A stretch of 52,412 nucleotides of DNA. Source: Bacteroidales bacterium. Its GTDB lineage: Bacteria; Bacteroidota; Bacteroidia; Bacteroidales; CG2-30-32-10. The stretch lies in assembly GCA_035353855.1 (NCBI GenBank), contig DAOQAK010000027.1:1-52412 (forward strand). The letters are read 5' to 3'. Positions 26,593-35,393 of this stretch are shown piece by piece. The position numbers and the translations under genes are program-made. Every line of letters starts with the position of its first letter. Position 1 is the first letter of the stretch. The notes under the pieces were generated by a model. It was not told the origin of the DNA, did no database searches, and saw only the letters and a list, made by a program, of their open reading frames with translations.

Positions 26593-26607
26593 GATAAAAA
26601 TTTTATA

Positions 26608-26682
26608 ATGCATTTACTGAACATTAATAATAACAATAATATTAAACCACCAACTGCGACGGTCGCATTCTTATTGTTATGA
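26608..26682 (+). CDS. Asn-rich leader peptide 2 of asnA
   Basis: A second short frame, ATG at 26608 to TGA at 26680-26682, of 24 codons with six asparagines (NINNNNN from codon 5). It begins just after the T-run of attenuator 1 and ends against the stem of terminator 2, whose first base is the last base of the stop codon. Downstream of the Asn run are a 5-bp mini-hairpin (TGCGA/TCGCA, 26655-26667) and codons for KPPTATVAF. Confidence 0.65.
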   Translation: MHLLNINNNNNIKPPTATVAFLLL

Positions 26683-26711
26683 AGCCCATCGGAAACAACG
26701 GGCTTTTTTTA
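26682..26711 (+). terminator. Transcription attenuator 2 (second leader terminator)
   Basis: AAGCCC (26682-26687) pairs with GGGCTT (26700-26705), followed by a T-run to 26710, 38 bases before asnA. A competing helix is possible upstream: TAACAATAA inside the Asn codons (26631-26639) is perfectly complementary to TTATTGTTA (26671-26679), so ribosome position on leader 2 should alter folding next to the terminator. How that switches termination is less clear than in attenuator 1. Confidence 0.7.
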
Positions 26712-26748
26712 TTACTGCAAAAACTATAAACCAAATAAAAATAAAATT

Positions 26749-27756
26749 ATGAAGTACAAGGAAATCTTAAAAACAGAAGAAGCCATTGCGTTGGTAAAAG
26801 AGACATTCGCCAGAGAATTGTCGAAACAATTAAACCTGATAAAAATTTCATCACCGCTTGTAGTGCTTGATGGCACCGGTATTAACGATGATCTGAACGG
26901 AGTGGAAAAACCGGTTATGTTTGATATAAAGAATATATCGAAACAAAAAGCAGTTGTGGTTCAGTCGTTGGCTAAATGGAAACGCTTGCGATTAAAGCAA
27001 CTCGAGATTGATGTGAATGAAGGGATTTTAACAGATATGCGGGCATTGCGTCCTGATGAAGTTTGTTCCTCGTTGCATTCTATTTATGTTGACCAGTGGG
27101 ATTGGGAATTACATATCGGTCAGCAGCAACGTACATTGTCGTTCCTGAAAAAAACAGTATGTAAAATTTATGAAGCGTTGAAAGAAACGGAAAAAATTGT
27201 TCATCATTATGATACAAAGATTCCTGTTTTACTGCCTGAGAAAATTAAATTTTTGCATGCAGAAGAATTATTGCAGCTTTATCCAACGCTGAGTGTGAAA
27301 GAAAGAGAAACCGAAGTAGCAAAAGAATATGGAGCTGTATTTATTATTGGTATTGGCAGTGAACTTTCGAATGGTGAACCGCATGATGGACGTGCGCCAG
27401 ACTATGATGACTGGAGTACAATGAACGAAGAAGAATTTGTTGGGTTAAATGGTGATATCATTGTGTGGCATCCTGTTTTACAATGTGCATTTGAATTATC
27501 TTCCATGGGAATCAGGGTTGACAAACATGCTCTTGTATGTCAGCTGAAAGAAAGAAAATGTACTGAAAGAGCAAGGTTACCGTTTCATAAGATGTTGTTG
27601 GACGATACGCTGCCTCAGAGTATTGGAGGGGGAATCGGGCAATCGAGGGTGTGTATGTTCATGCTGAAAAAATCACACATAGGTGAAGTGCAAGTGAGCA
27701 TATGGCCTGAAGATGAAAAAAGAAAACTGACGGAAGCTGGAGTTTGTTTAATGTAG
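26749..27756 (+). CDS. asnA: Aspartate-ammonia ligase (asparagine synthetase A)
   Basis: A 335-residue cytoplasmic enzyme that makes asparagine from aspartate, ammonia and ATP. It is of normal length for AsnA and has family segments throughout: KISSPLVVLDGTGINDDLNG near the start, AVVVQSLAKWKR, the DEVCSSLHSIYVDQWDWE region, GSELSNGEPHDGRAPDYDDW, and the class II synthetase motif PQSIGGGIGQSRVCM near the end. Its leader (from 26433) carries two Asn-rich peptides and two terminators, so expression is probably raised when charged Asn-tRNA falls. The downstream hairpin at 27757-27799 ends the transcript. No AsnC regulator is nearby. Confidence 0.96.
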   Translation: MKYKEILKTEEAIALVKETFARELSKQLNLIKISSPLVVLDGTGINDDLNGVEKPVMFDIKNISKQKAVVVQSLAKWKRLRLKQLEIDVNEGILTDMRALRPDEVCSSLHSIYVDQWDWELHIGQQQRTLSFLKKTVCKIYEALKETEKIVHHYDTKIPVLLPEKIKFLHAEELLQLYPTLSVKERETEVAKEYGAVFIIGIGSELSNGEPHDGRAPDYDDWSTMNEEEFVGLNGDIIVWHPVLQCAFELSSMGIRVDKHALVCQLKERKCTERARLPFHKMLLDDTLPQSIGGGIGQSRVCMFMLKKSHIGEVQVSIWPEDEKRKLTEAGVCLM

Positions 27757-27799
27757 AAAAAGTAAGGGCGGCGCGTGAAACGCGCCGCCCTTACTTTTT
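27757..27799. terminator. Strong bidirectional terminator after asnA
   Basis: A stem of about 19 bp with the GC core AGGGCGGCGCG/CGCGCCGCCCT, closed by a short loop around TGAAA and flanked by A- and T-runs. It serves asnA and the convergent ATP-grasp gene. The GC-rich core stands out from the region's low GC. Confidence 0.95.
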
Positions 27800-27845
27800 A
27801 ATATTAATTTTTTAAATCTTCTTTTTAACCCGGAAGATTTTTTTG

Positions 27846-29867
27846 TTATTCGTATTTGCTTACTAATCCGTTCAACCTGCTTTCTATGGCTTGGATTATT
27901 TTATTGTCTTTATTTTCCGGGTTGTCGAAATGCATTTTATCTTTCACTTCATTATTTTCAATGATGCATATTTCATTTCCTACAATTTCAATCATGGTTC
28001 CTCCTTGAAGCACTTGTGCTTTAAGTGTACATTCTTCAGCAACATCGGCATCATCAAGAATAACAATGTCTGCACCTGCATGCAAAGTGCCATAATCATA
28101 AATGTCATCTTTAGTATGAGCAAATAATGCAAAACCTGCTTTCGGATGACGCAATATCATTTTTACATTCTGTTCATGACTTTCATTTTTATAGAACCAG
28201 CGTCCGTTAAAGAATACACCGTGTTCATTAAGGTATGCAAAGAATATATCATTTTTAATTTCGTGTAATCTTTTGTTAAGCCAGTTTGCAACATTATCTG
28301 ATATTTTATTACATGCGATGATTGGAATTCTTCCGGAACCTTCTTTTGGGAAATGAGTTTTCATGATAAACTCTGGAACATTAATAGAGCCGCCATAAGC
28401 AGGAGCAAGGTGCATGAATACTCCGGGTCCAGCATTGATTTCAATAATTCCGAAATTTCCTTCACGCCATGATTTTGAAATATCCTGTGACAGCACATCG
28501 ATCCCCAGGCATTTTACGTTGAAGTATGTCGCAATATCTTCAACCAACTGAATATTCTCAGGATGGATTTTTGGTGTAACATTTATCGATACACCGCCGG
28601 CTGAAATATTAGCAACACGTCGCAATGTAATTTTTTCTCCTTCTTTTGGAGTATATTGCAAATTGAGATTTTGAAGTTTTAAAAATTCTTTAAGGTTGTC
28701 ATCAATTTTTATTTTGCAAAGAGGTGAACGTGCATTATCAAGACGAATCAGTTTATCATTTTCAATTCCGATAAGCTGTTCAATATTATGAGTGCCGTCG
28801 CCATCAACAAAAGCAGGTACACGTTCAAGAGCAGCTACAAATTTTCCGCCTACGGCAAGTAAACGATGGTCGGTGCCATATATCTGTTGCTGTACAATAG
28901 CTCCTTCAAATGTTGCCCCTTCTTCCTGTGCTGCTTTTATGATTTTCTGGAAAGCTTTTTTTACTTCTTCTTCGCTTTCAATACCGGTGGTTACACCTTG
29001 TCCTTTATGACCGGCAACAGGTTTAACAACTACAGGGAAACCGAGCTTCAAGGCTTCTTTTACAATTTCATCTTCTTTAAAACAATTTTTACCAATAGGA
29101 GTAGGGAAGCCACACATCATAAGGAAATCAGCTACCATATCTTTGTACATAGTGAATTCCGTATCTTTTATTCCATCAGTATGGAAAGTAGTGGAACGTC
29201 CCCTTAATTGTTTTTTGCCATAACCCCACTGGAATTCATTTTCTTCGAAAAGATAAAATACAGGAATATTCAATTTCATTCCGGCTTCAATAAGCGAATA
29301 AATAGTTGGTCCGCCAAATAATGTTTTATCAAATGCAGCCTGAAGTTTTACATATTGGGTGTTAAAATCAAATTCACGGTTGTTGCTTATGGCATGAAAC
29401 CATTCACTTACAAGGTTGGCCACATCTTCAGCAACAAATTCATCGAAGTATTCGATGGCAACAACATACTCATCACCATCGGTGCTAATTGTATATTTGT
29501 TAATATATAAATCAATGTCCATCTTCATAGCCATTAGTAACACTTCGCAATAAAGATCGATAACAAAAGGCGTCACTTTTTCTGCTATGGCAGGAAACTG
29601 TTTTACAATTTCCTTTTTGAAAAACTCAACACTGTCGCCATTTGGGGCAATATAGATATTAAAGACCAGGGCTTTTTTATCCAAATAAAAATTTGGACCG
29701 TTATATGCGAAAAATTTTCGGACCGAAAAATCATTGGTGCGATAATATTGATTACGAAATTTTCGTAATTCCTTATTTTCTTCTTCGAACTGTTGCTTTA
29801 CTGCATTAATAAGCTTCTTTGCAACTTCCAGGCTATCATTTTCATTGGGTGTTAGGTTTTCTTCCAT
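27846..29867 (-). CDS. Cyanophycin-synthetase-like ATP-grasp protein with a decayed Mur-ligase half
   Basis: A 673-residue relative of CphA. The N-terminal domain (about 1-215) and the ATP-grasp domain (about 230-490: GFPVVVKPVAGHKGQGVTTG, YGTDHRLLAVGGKFVAALER, GIIEINAGPGVFMHLAP) resemble cyanophycin synthetase, which adds Asp to a growing Asp/Arg polymer. True CphA then has a Mur-ligase domain with a GTNGKT nucleotide loop. Here the matching point reads RIPIIACNKISDN, so the loop is gone. Only about 180 residues of that domain remain. The protein should at most perform the ATP-grasp step, so the product may be a different peptide. It is convergent with asnA. Confidence 0.82.
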   Translation of the reverse strand: MEENLTPNENDSLEVAKKLINAVKQQFEEENKELRKFRNQYYRTNDFSVRKFFAYNGPNFYLDKKALVFNIYIAPNGDSVEFFKKEIVKQFPAIAEKVTPFVIDLYCEVLLMAMKMDIDLYINKYTISTDGDEYVVAIEYFDEFVAEDVANLVSEWFHAISNNREFDFNTQYVKLQAAFDKTLFGGPTIYSLIEAGMKLNIPVFYLFEENEFQWGYGKKQLRGRSTTFHTDGIKDTEFTMYKDMVADFLMMCGFPTPIGKNCFKEDEIVKEALKLGFPVVVKPVAGHKGQGVTTGIESEEEVKKAFQKIIKAAQEEGATFEGAIVQQQIYGTDHRLLAVGGKFVAALERVPAFVDGDGTHNIEQLIGIENDKLIRLDNARSPLCKIKIDDNLKEFLKLQNLNLQYTPKEGEKITLRRVANISAGGVSINVTPKIHPENIQLVEDIATYFNVKCLGIDVLSQDISKSWREGNFGIIEINAGPGVFMHLAPAYGGSINVPEFIMKTHFPKEGSGRIPIIACNKISDNVANWLNKRLHEIKNDIFFAYLNEHGVFFNGRWFYKNESHEQNVKMILRHPKAGFALFAHTKDDIYDYGTLHAGADIVILDDADVAEECTLKAQVLQGGTMIEIVGNEICIIENNEVKDKMHFDNPENKDNKIIQAIESRLNGLVSKYE

Positions 29868-29905
29868 ATTTTAAAGTAAATTTATTTTATACAAAAATTT
29901 ATTTT

Positions 29906-30976
29906 TTAATGCATGCTTTTTAATTCTTCAATGAATTTTATAAGCTCCTCTTCTATCATTTTTTTTGAGGTAATTTCTTTTTCAATACGTTGATTTAATT
30001 GTTTGATCTCTTCATGCAGTTTATCGTTTTCATTTTTCAGTTCATCTGTTTTATGTATATCGATATTGTAAATTTCATTTTCTTTTTCATGAAGCTTTTT
30101 CTCCAATTGCTTCCTTTCATACGATTCCCGCTCACAAAGGTTCTTGAAATCTGATAAATCTAAACGCAGGGTTTCATAATCTTTTTCTAAAACTTTAATT
30201 TTATTTTCTTTATCAGATATTTGTCCTTCAATGATTTGTTTTTTTTGCATTAAATCAGCGTTTGCCGATTTTAAATCAGAAAGGCTTCTTTCATAATCCT
30301 CTTTAATAGTTTTTATTTGAAGCTGTAGCTGGGAACTTTCGAAAGATTTGTCGATAGCTTTTTTCTCGAGGCTCGATTTTTCAGCAGAAAGAGAATCTAT
30401 TTTTGCTTTTAAGTTTTTTACTTCATTTTGAATTTCATCCTTGGCAGCAGAAATTTCCTTTTGTGCCGAGGCTTTCATGATGCCAACTTCTTTTTTTGCC
30501 AACTCAATTTCTTTAAGGTTATCTTGTTTTATCTTTTCAAGTCCGTCTTTAGCTTTCCTGTATTTTCCCTTTTGCTTTGAAGCAATAATATATAATATAA
30601 TGAAAACGATACATGATAATAAAAGTATTCCTCCGCCGATGATAACATAAAGCATTTGACTTTTCTGAGTAGCACCTTCTTTTTTCAGCATTTCGTTTTC
30701 GGAAGCCAGGTTGATATTTAAACGGCTAAGACTGTCGGATTTTAATTTTACTGAATCGAGATATTGTTCAACAACAATTTTATCGGCTTCGATAAGTTCA
30801 TTTTGTTTCGAAACAAGCTCTTTTAAAACATCTTTGGTGGAGTCGCTTATAGTGCCTCTGAAAATATCCAGATTCTCAAGTGCGGCTGCACGTTTTTCCA
30901 TTAAGGTATTTTGCTGTGCAGTAGCAATATTTACAGACAGTAATAATAAAATAAAATACGATGTGATATGTTTCAT
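29906..30976 (-). CDS. Membrane-anchored coiled-coil protein
   Basis: A 356-residue protein with a signal sequence (SYFILLLLSVNIATAQ), a short exported helical part, a transmembrane helix (about 110-131, YVIIGGGILLLSCIVFIILY) and a long cytoplasmic coiled coil to the end, rich in Lys, Glu and Leu heptads. No catalytic motif is present. It may bridge the envelope and cytoplasm as a scaffold, but no family was recognised. The gene follows the ATP-grasp gene on the same strand (38 bases apart, upstream in transcription), so they may be co-transcribed. Confidence 0.65.
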   Translation of the reverse strand: MKHITSYFILLLLSVNIATAQQNTLMEKRAAALENLDIFRGTISDSTKDVLKELVSKQNELIEADKIVVEQYLDSVKLKSDSLSRLNINLASENEMLKKEGATQKSQMLYVIIGGGILLLSCIVFIILYIIASKQKGKYRKAKDGLEKIKQDNLKEIELAKKEVGIMKASAQKEISAAKDEIQNEVKNLKAKIDSLSAEKSSLEKKAIDKSFESSQLQLQIKTIKEDYERSLSDLKSANADLMQKKQIIEGQISDKENKIKVLEKDYETLRLDLSDFKNLCERESYERKQLEKKLHEKENEIYNIDIHKTDELKNENDKLHEEIKQLNQRIEKEITSKKMIEEELIKFIEELKSMH

Positions 30977-31118
30977 AATAGTAGTAGTAAATGAAAAGGA
31001 AATTAAAGTGTAAAATTACGAAATATTAACCTAAAAATTACTACGTTTGATAACAAAAAGATACCGGAAAATATTTAATTGATTTATATAAATATTACAT
31101 TTACTGAAAATTTTTAGC

Positions 31119-32492
31119 ATGAAAAAAATAATTTTTATTTTATTCTTATCTGTTTCGACTATCGCTAATGCTCAAAATGCCGATACAAGTATTATAAAAT
31201 CATTATATGCAGAAGCATTATCGGATGAAACGGCATATAAAAACCTGGAATTCCTCTGTACGAAAATAGGTGGAAGATTATGCGGGTCACCACAGGCTGC
31301 TGCTGGGCTTGAATGGGCAAAACAAGTGATGAACTCTATAGGAATGGATACTGTTTATACTCAAAAAATATTTGTTCATCATTGGGACAGAGGAGAAAAA
31401 GAAAAAGCAAGTATTGCTTCAAAAGTTTTTGGTTCTAAGGATGTAAATATTTGCGCTCTTGGTGAATCGGTGGGAACACCAATGGAAGGAGTCAACGCTG
31501 AAGTTATTGAAGTATTTAGCCTGGAACAATTGAAAAAACTTGGTAAAAAACAAATTACCGGTAAAATCGTTTTCTTTAATAAACCGATGAATCCTGAATA
31601 TTACAATACGTTCGAAGCATATGGCGATGTGGCTGATATTCGTTTTAATGGCGCATCGGAAGCGGCTAAATATGGTGCAGTAGGAATGATTATCCGGTCG
31701 CTGACTTTGCTGACAGATGATTATCCCCATACAGGAATTATGGATTATGATACGTCAATAACCAAGATTCCCGCTGTGGCCATAAGTACCAGGGATGCTG
31801 ATGTATTAAGCTCGTGGCTGAAGACAGATTATGAACTGATATTCCATTTTAAGACAAATTGTAAATTTTATCCTGAAACAGAATCCTATAATTTAATCGG
31901 TGAAATTAAAGGAAGTGAAAAACCAGATGAAATTATAACTATAGGAGGTCATATTGACTCATGGGATTTAGGACAAGGTGCGCATGATGACGGTGTTGGA
32001 TGTGTTCAAACATTGGAAGTAGCAAGACTTTTCAGGGACCTGCAGATAAAACCAAAACACACGATACGTTTTGTGATGTTCATGGACGAAGAATGTGCGC
32101 AGCGTGGGGGAAGGAAATACGCTGTCCTGGCAAAAGAAAAAAATGAAAAACATATTGCTGCCATTGAAAGTGATGCCGGTGGTTTTACACCTGTAGGTTT
32201 TGAAATGAAAACATCTATCGATACGGTTAATATAATTGCAAAATGGAAAGATTTATTTTTGCCTTACGGCATATATCAATTTGAAAAAGGTTGGGGTGGA
32301 GTAGATATTGGTTTTATGATAAACCGTGGGATTCCTTTAATTGAATTGATGACAGATTCACAGCGATACTTTGATTACCAGCATGCCGGAAATGATACTT
32401 TTGATAAAGTAAATAAACGTGAAATGCAGTTAGGAAGCGCTTCAATTGCAGCACTTACGTACCTGATAGATAAATATGGGTTTGTGAAATAA
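31119..32492 (+). CDS. Secreted M28-family metallopeptidase (carboxypeptidase Q-like)
   Basis: A 457-residue exported di-zinc exopeptidase. After a signal peptide (IIFILFLSVSTIANAQ) comes a helical lead with GRLCGSPQA, then a PA-like insert, then the catalytic domain. Ligands and catalytic residues are H278 (GGHIDSWDLG), D291 (GAHDDGVG), E324/E325 (MDEECAQRG), D352 (ESDAGG) and H422 (QHAGNDTFDKV). This set matches the PGCP/carboxypeptidase Q branch of M28, which removes amino acids from peptides. It probably scavenges peptides in the periplasm or outside. Confidence 0.92.
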   Translation: MKKIIFILFLSVSTIANAQNADTSIIKSLYAEALSDETAYKNLEFLCTKIGGRLCGSPQAAAGLEWAKQVMNSIGMDTVYTQKIFVHHWDRGEKEKASIASKVFGSKDVNICALGESVGTPMEGVNAEVIEVFSLEQLKKLGKKQITGKIVFFNKPMNPEYYNTFEAYGDVADIRFNGASEAAKYGAVGMIIRSLTLLTDDYPHTGIMDYDTSITKIPAVAISTRDADVLSSWLKTDYELIFHFKTNCKFYPETESYNLIGEIKGSEKPDEIITIGGHIDSWDLGQGAHDDGVGCVQTLEVARLFRDLQIKPKHTIRFVMFMDEECAQRGGRKYAVLAKEKNEKHIAAIESDAGGFTPVGFEMKTSIDTVNIIAKWKDLFLPYGIYQFEKGWGGVDIGFMINRGIPLIELMTDSQRYFDYQHAGNDTFDKVNKREMQLGSASIAALTYLIDKYGFVK

Positions 32493-32583
32493 TTCAATGC
32501 GCTTTTTACTTTTTGCCATTTCGTCATGCGAATACCATTTGCATAGTTATTGTTTGCGCTGATTATTCTAATAATCGTAAATA

Positions 32584-33237
32584 ATGATGAATACTGAGAA
32601 GTCCCATTTTTATAAAAGTTTATTATTCCCTGTTTTGATGCTGAGCATTATGTGGGGTGTAAAAACTATTGAATATTTTGGTGGCTATGATTTTGCTTTT
32701 TTAGGAATAATGCCTAAAAAATTTTCAGGGCTTATAGGAATAATAACATCTCCATTTATTCATGAGAATTTTTCCCATTTAATATCTAACTCCGTTCCTT
32801 TTTTTTTGCTTTCGTTGACCTTGTTTTATTTTTATAAAGGTATTGCGGCAAAAGTATTTTTTCTTATTTATTTTATGACCGGATTATGCGTATGGCTATC
32901 AGGGCGCGAAGCATATCATATTGGTGCAAGCGGAGTAGTATATGGTCTGGCCGCATTTCTTTTTTTTAGCGGTATGATTCGCAGGGATTCACGGCTGGCA
33001 GCTATTGCATTGGTTATTGTTTTTATGTATGGCAGCATGGTATGGGGAATATTTCCGGAATTTTTTCCGGGACAAAATATATCATTTGAAGCTCATTTCT
33101 GGGGTTTAGCAGTTGGAGGATTATTCGCAGTTTATTTCAGGGATTCAGGACCTCCGCAAAAAAAATATTCATGGGAACTTGAACAGGATACCCCTGATGA
33201 TAATGATGAATCAAAAGATACACTTTCGGATACGTAA
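32584..33237 (+). CDS. Rhomboid-family intramembrane serine protease
   Basis: A 217-residue protein with about six membrane helices. The catalytic pair is visible: S116 in GASGVVYG and H171 in EAHFWG. The family's HENFSHLISNS segment lies near residue 60. These enzymes cut transmembrane substrates inside the inner membrane. The C-terminal 35 residues are charged and cytoplasmic. It follows the M28 gene on the same strand at 91 bases, without a visible terminator between. Substrate is unknown. Confidence 0.92.
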   Translation: MMNTEKSHFYKSLLFPVLMLSIMWGVKTIEYFGGYDFAFLGIMPKKFSGLIGIITSPFIHENFSHLISNSVPFFLLSLTLFYFYKGIAAKVFFLIYFMTGLCVWLSGREAYHIGASGVVYGLAAFLFFSGMIRRDSRLAAIALVIVFMYGSMVWGIFPEFFPGQNISFEAHFWGLAVGGLFAVYFRDSGPPQKKYSWELEQDTPDDNDESKDTLSDT

Positions 33238-33272
33238 AGTTTTGCTGCCGGGATTTTTTAATCCAGAATTTT

Positions 33273-33716
33273 TTATCTTCCTCTGTCTATTTCCCGTTGC
33301 ATATCTTTTCCTTTAAGGGTTTCGCGTTTATCATATAATTTTTTTCCCTTGGCTAGCGCTATTTCAAGTTTTGCTAGACCTTTATCGTTTATGAAAAGTA
33401 AAGTAGGTATAACCGTTGTCCCTTGTTCTTTTAAACGGTTCTTGATTTTTTTTAATTCTCTTTTTGTAAGTAAAAGTTTGCGGTCACGTCGAGGTTCATG
33501 GTTATTGTAAGTGCCATATGTGTATTCCGTGATATGCATGTTCCTTGCAAAAAGTTCTTCGTTTACAAACAGGCAATATGCTTCGGCAATGCTAGCCTTG
33601 CTTTCGCGGACTGATTTTATTTCGGTACCGGTCAATACAATTCCTGCACTGAATTTTTCCAACAGGAAAAATTCAAATGATGCTTTTTTGTTTTTTATGT
33701 TTACCTGGTTTGCCAT
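33273..33716 (-). CDS. smpB: SsrA-binding protein SmpB
   Basis: A 147-residue RNA-binding protein of normal family length. It delivers tmRNA to stalled ribosomes in trans-translation. Typical blocks are KKASFEFFLLEKFSAGIVLTG, EIKSVRESKASI, YNNHEPRRDRKLLLTKREL and the end KGKKLYDKRETLKGKDMQRE. Two -7-like boxes (minus-strand TACTTTTG at 33733-33740, TAATTTTG at 33743-33750) sit just upstream. No tmRNA gene (ssrA) was seen in the window. Confidence 0.98.
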   Translation of the reverse strand: MANQVNIKNKKASFEFFLLEKFSAGIVLTGTEIKSVRESKASIAEAYCLFVNEELFARNMHITEYTYGTYNNHEPRRDRKLLLTKRELKKIKNRLKEQGTTVIPTLLFINDKGLAKLEIALAKGKKLYDKRETLKGKDMQREIDRGR

Positions 33717-33882
33717 GTTGTAATTGTGGGAACAAAAGTAAGCAAAATTAATGTTACTGATATTCCCTCGGTATTTGATTGTTTATAACATCAGCGGTTA
33801 TGTTTATATAAATGCCATATGATAAGATCTGTACTATTAAAATATTTATAAATTTGACATCTTACAAATAATATCCAACTTT

Positions 33883-35328
33883 ATGATAAAACATTTGCGT
33901 GTTTTTATTTTTCTTTTTTTTCTGCATGCACTTAATGCGAGTGCCCAGGAGTGTATTAAAACTGTAAATGCCGATTCGCTGAAAGTTACTCATGCTGTAT
34001 TTAGTCCCGATGGGAAAAGATTTGTAACATCGGGCTGGAATATGAAAGTAAAGATATGGGATGCAATTTCCTATTCTTGTAGCGACACACTGACAGGGCA
34101 TACAGGAACCGTTCTTTTTGTCGCATACAGTCCCGATGGAAAGTATATCGCCAGTTGCGGATGGGATGGGAAAATTATTATCTGGGATGCTTATACAAAA
34201 CAAATATATAAATTAATAAGCGAAAATTTTGAAAGGGTGAATGCTGTTGCATTTAGTCCCGATTCAAAGATGCTGGCTTCATGTAGCGGAGATAATACCA
34301 TTAAAATATATGATGTAATATCAGGAGAAAAATTAAAATCCATTACAGGTCACACCAGTGAAGTAACATCCATTTGTTTTTCGCCATCGGGGAAATTATT
34401 AGCAAGCGGCAGCTGGGATAATTCTGTTAAAATTTGGGATGTTGAAACGGGCGTGTTGCAAAATACATTGACAGGACATATGAATGCAGTGAATAGTATT
34501 GCTTTCAGCGTTGATGGGAAAACAATTGCCAGCGGCAGTGAAGATTTTTCTGTAAAATTATGGGATGTATCTACTGCAAAACTTATAAAAACCATCTGGA
34601 ATGATACGAATGCTGTAAATTCAGTGTGTTATAGTCCTGATGGAAACTATCTTGTTTTAGCCGGTGAAAGCAACAAAATCCGTTTAATGAATAATACAAC
34701 AGGAAAATTGATTCAAACTTTAAAAGGACATGCTAAAGGAATAAAATCTGTTACCTTCAGCAAAGACGGAGCATATATGATTAGTGCATCAGATGATGGT
34801 TCAGTAAGAATATGGGACATTACAGTAATAAAGTATGAAAAGTGCATTAAAGAGAAACTGGCATCATATGCTTACCTTTTAAAAGCCAAAGATGAATTTG
34901 AAACTACTGAACAATACAACGACCGTTTGAAACAATTTATTGAGCGGAAAGCACATGTTAAAGACGATTGCATTAAAGATGAAGAAAATAAAAAATCGGA
35001 ACTTGCCAGGCAATCCTATTCATTTGCGATGCTTAAAATTGATGCGTTAAGCGCATATAATGCCGACTTAAAGCAATACCGGGTTACAATAAGTAATAAA
35101 AGCTATTCGCTGGAAATGCCTCTTGAAGATGCAAAAACTTTTAAATCGGTATGGCAAACAGCTAAGATAAATGCAATTAAACGTGTGAATCCTGATAGTG
35201 GGTTGGAAGAATATATTAATATAGTTATTACTCATCCTGTTTCAAAAACCGAATATAAAGCAGGTACACAGGTTGATCCTTCTGAAGATGCTACATTAAA
35301 AGTTTTTTTAGAAATGAATAAAAAATAA
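33883..35328 (+). CDS. Secreted WD40-repeat protein
   Basis: A 481-residue protein with a signal peptide (FIFLFFLHALNASAQ). Seven WD40 repeats follow (about residues 25-310), each with the pattern VAFSPDGK ... LASGSWDNSVKIWDV, enough for a complete seven-bladed propeller. The remaining C-terminal part (about 315-481) is helical then beta-rich, with no recognised fold. A scaffold or binding role outside the cytoplasm is inferred. The -7 box TAAATTTG lies at 33849-33856. An almost fully palindromic terminator follows directly. Confidence 0.85.
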   Translation: MIKHLRVFIFLFFLHALNASAQECIKTVNADSLKVTHAVFSPDGKRFVTSGWNMKVKIWDAISYSCSDTLTGHTGTVLFVAYSPDGKYIASCGWDGKIIIWDAYTKQIYKLISENFERVNAVAFSPDSKMLASCSGDNTIKIYDVISGEKLKSITGHTSEVTSICFSPSGKLLASGSWDNSVKIWDVETGVLQNTLTGHMNAVNSIAFSVDGKTIASGSEDFSVKLWDVSTAKLIKTIWNDTNAVNSVCYSPDGNYLVLAGESNKIRLMNNTTGKLIQTLKGHAKGIKSVTFSKDGAYMISASDDGSVRIWDITVIKYEKCIKEKLASYAYLLKAKDEFETTEQYNDRLKQFIERKAHVKDDCIKDEENKKSELARQSYSFAMLKIDALSAYNADLKQYRVTISNKSYSLEMPLEDAKTFKSVWQTAKINAIKRVNPDSGLEEYINIVITHPVSKTEYKAGTQVDPSEDATLKVFLEMNKK

Positions 35329-35362
35329 CGAATAAAATATTAATATTTTATTCGTTATTTTT
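35321..35362. terminator. Long AT palindrome, terminator
   Basis: A 42-base perfect palindrome built from AAAAATAACGAATAAAATAT and its complement, overlapping the stop codon of the WD40 gene. It lies between convergent genes and can serve both. Confidence 0.85.
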
Positions 35363-35393
35363 ATATGTATTCAATGAATAATGTATGCTGTAA

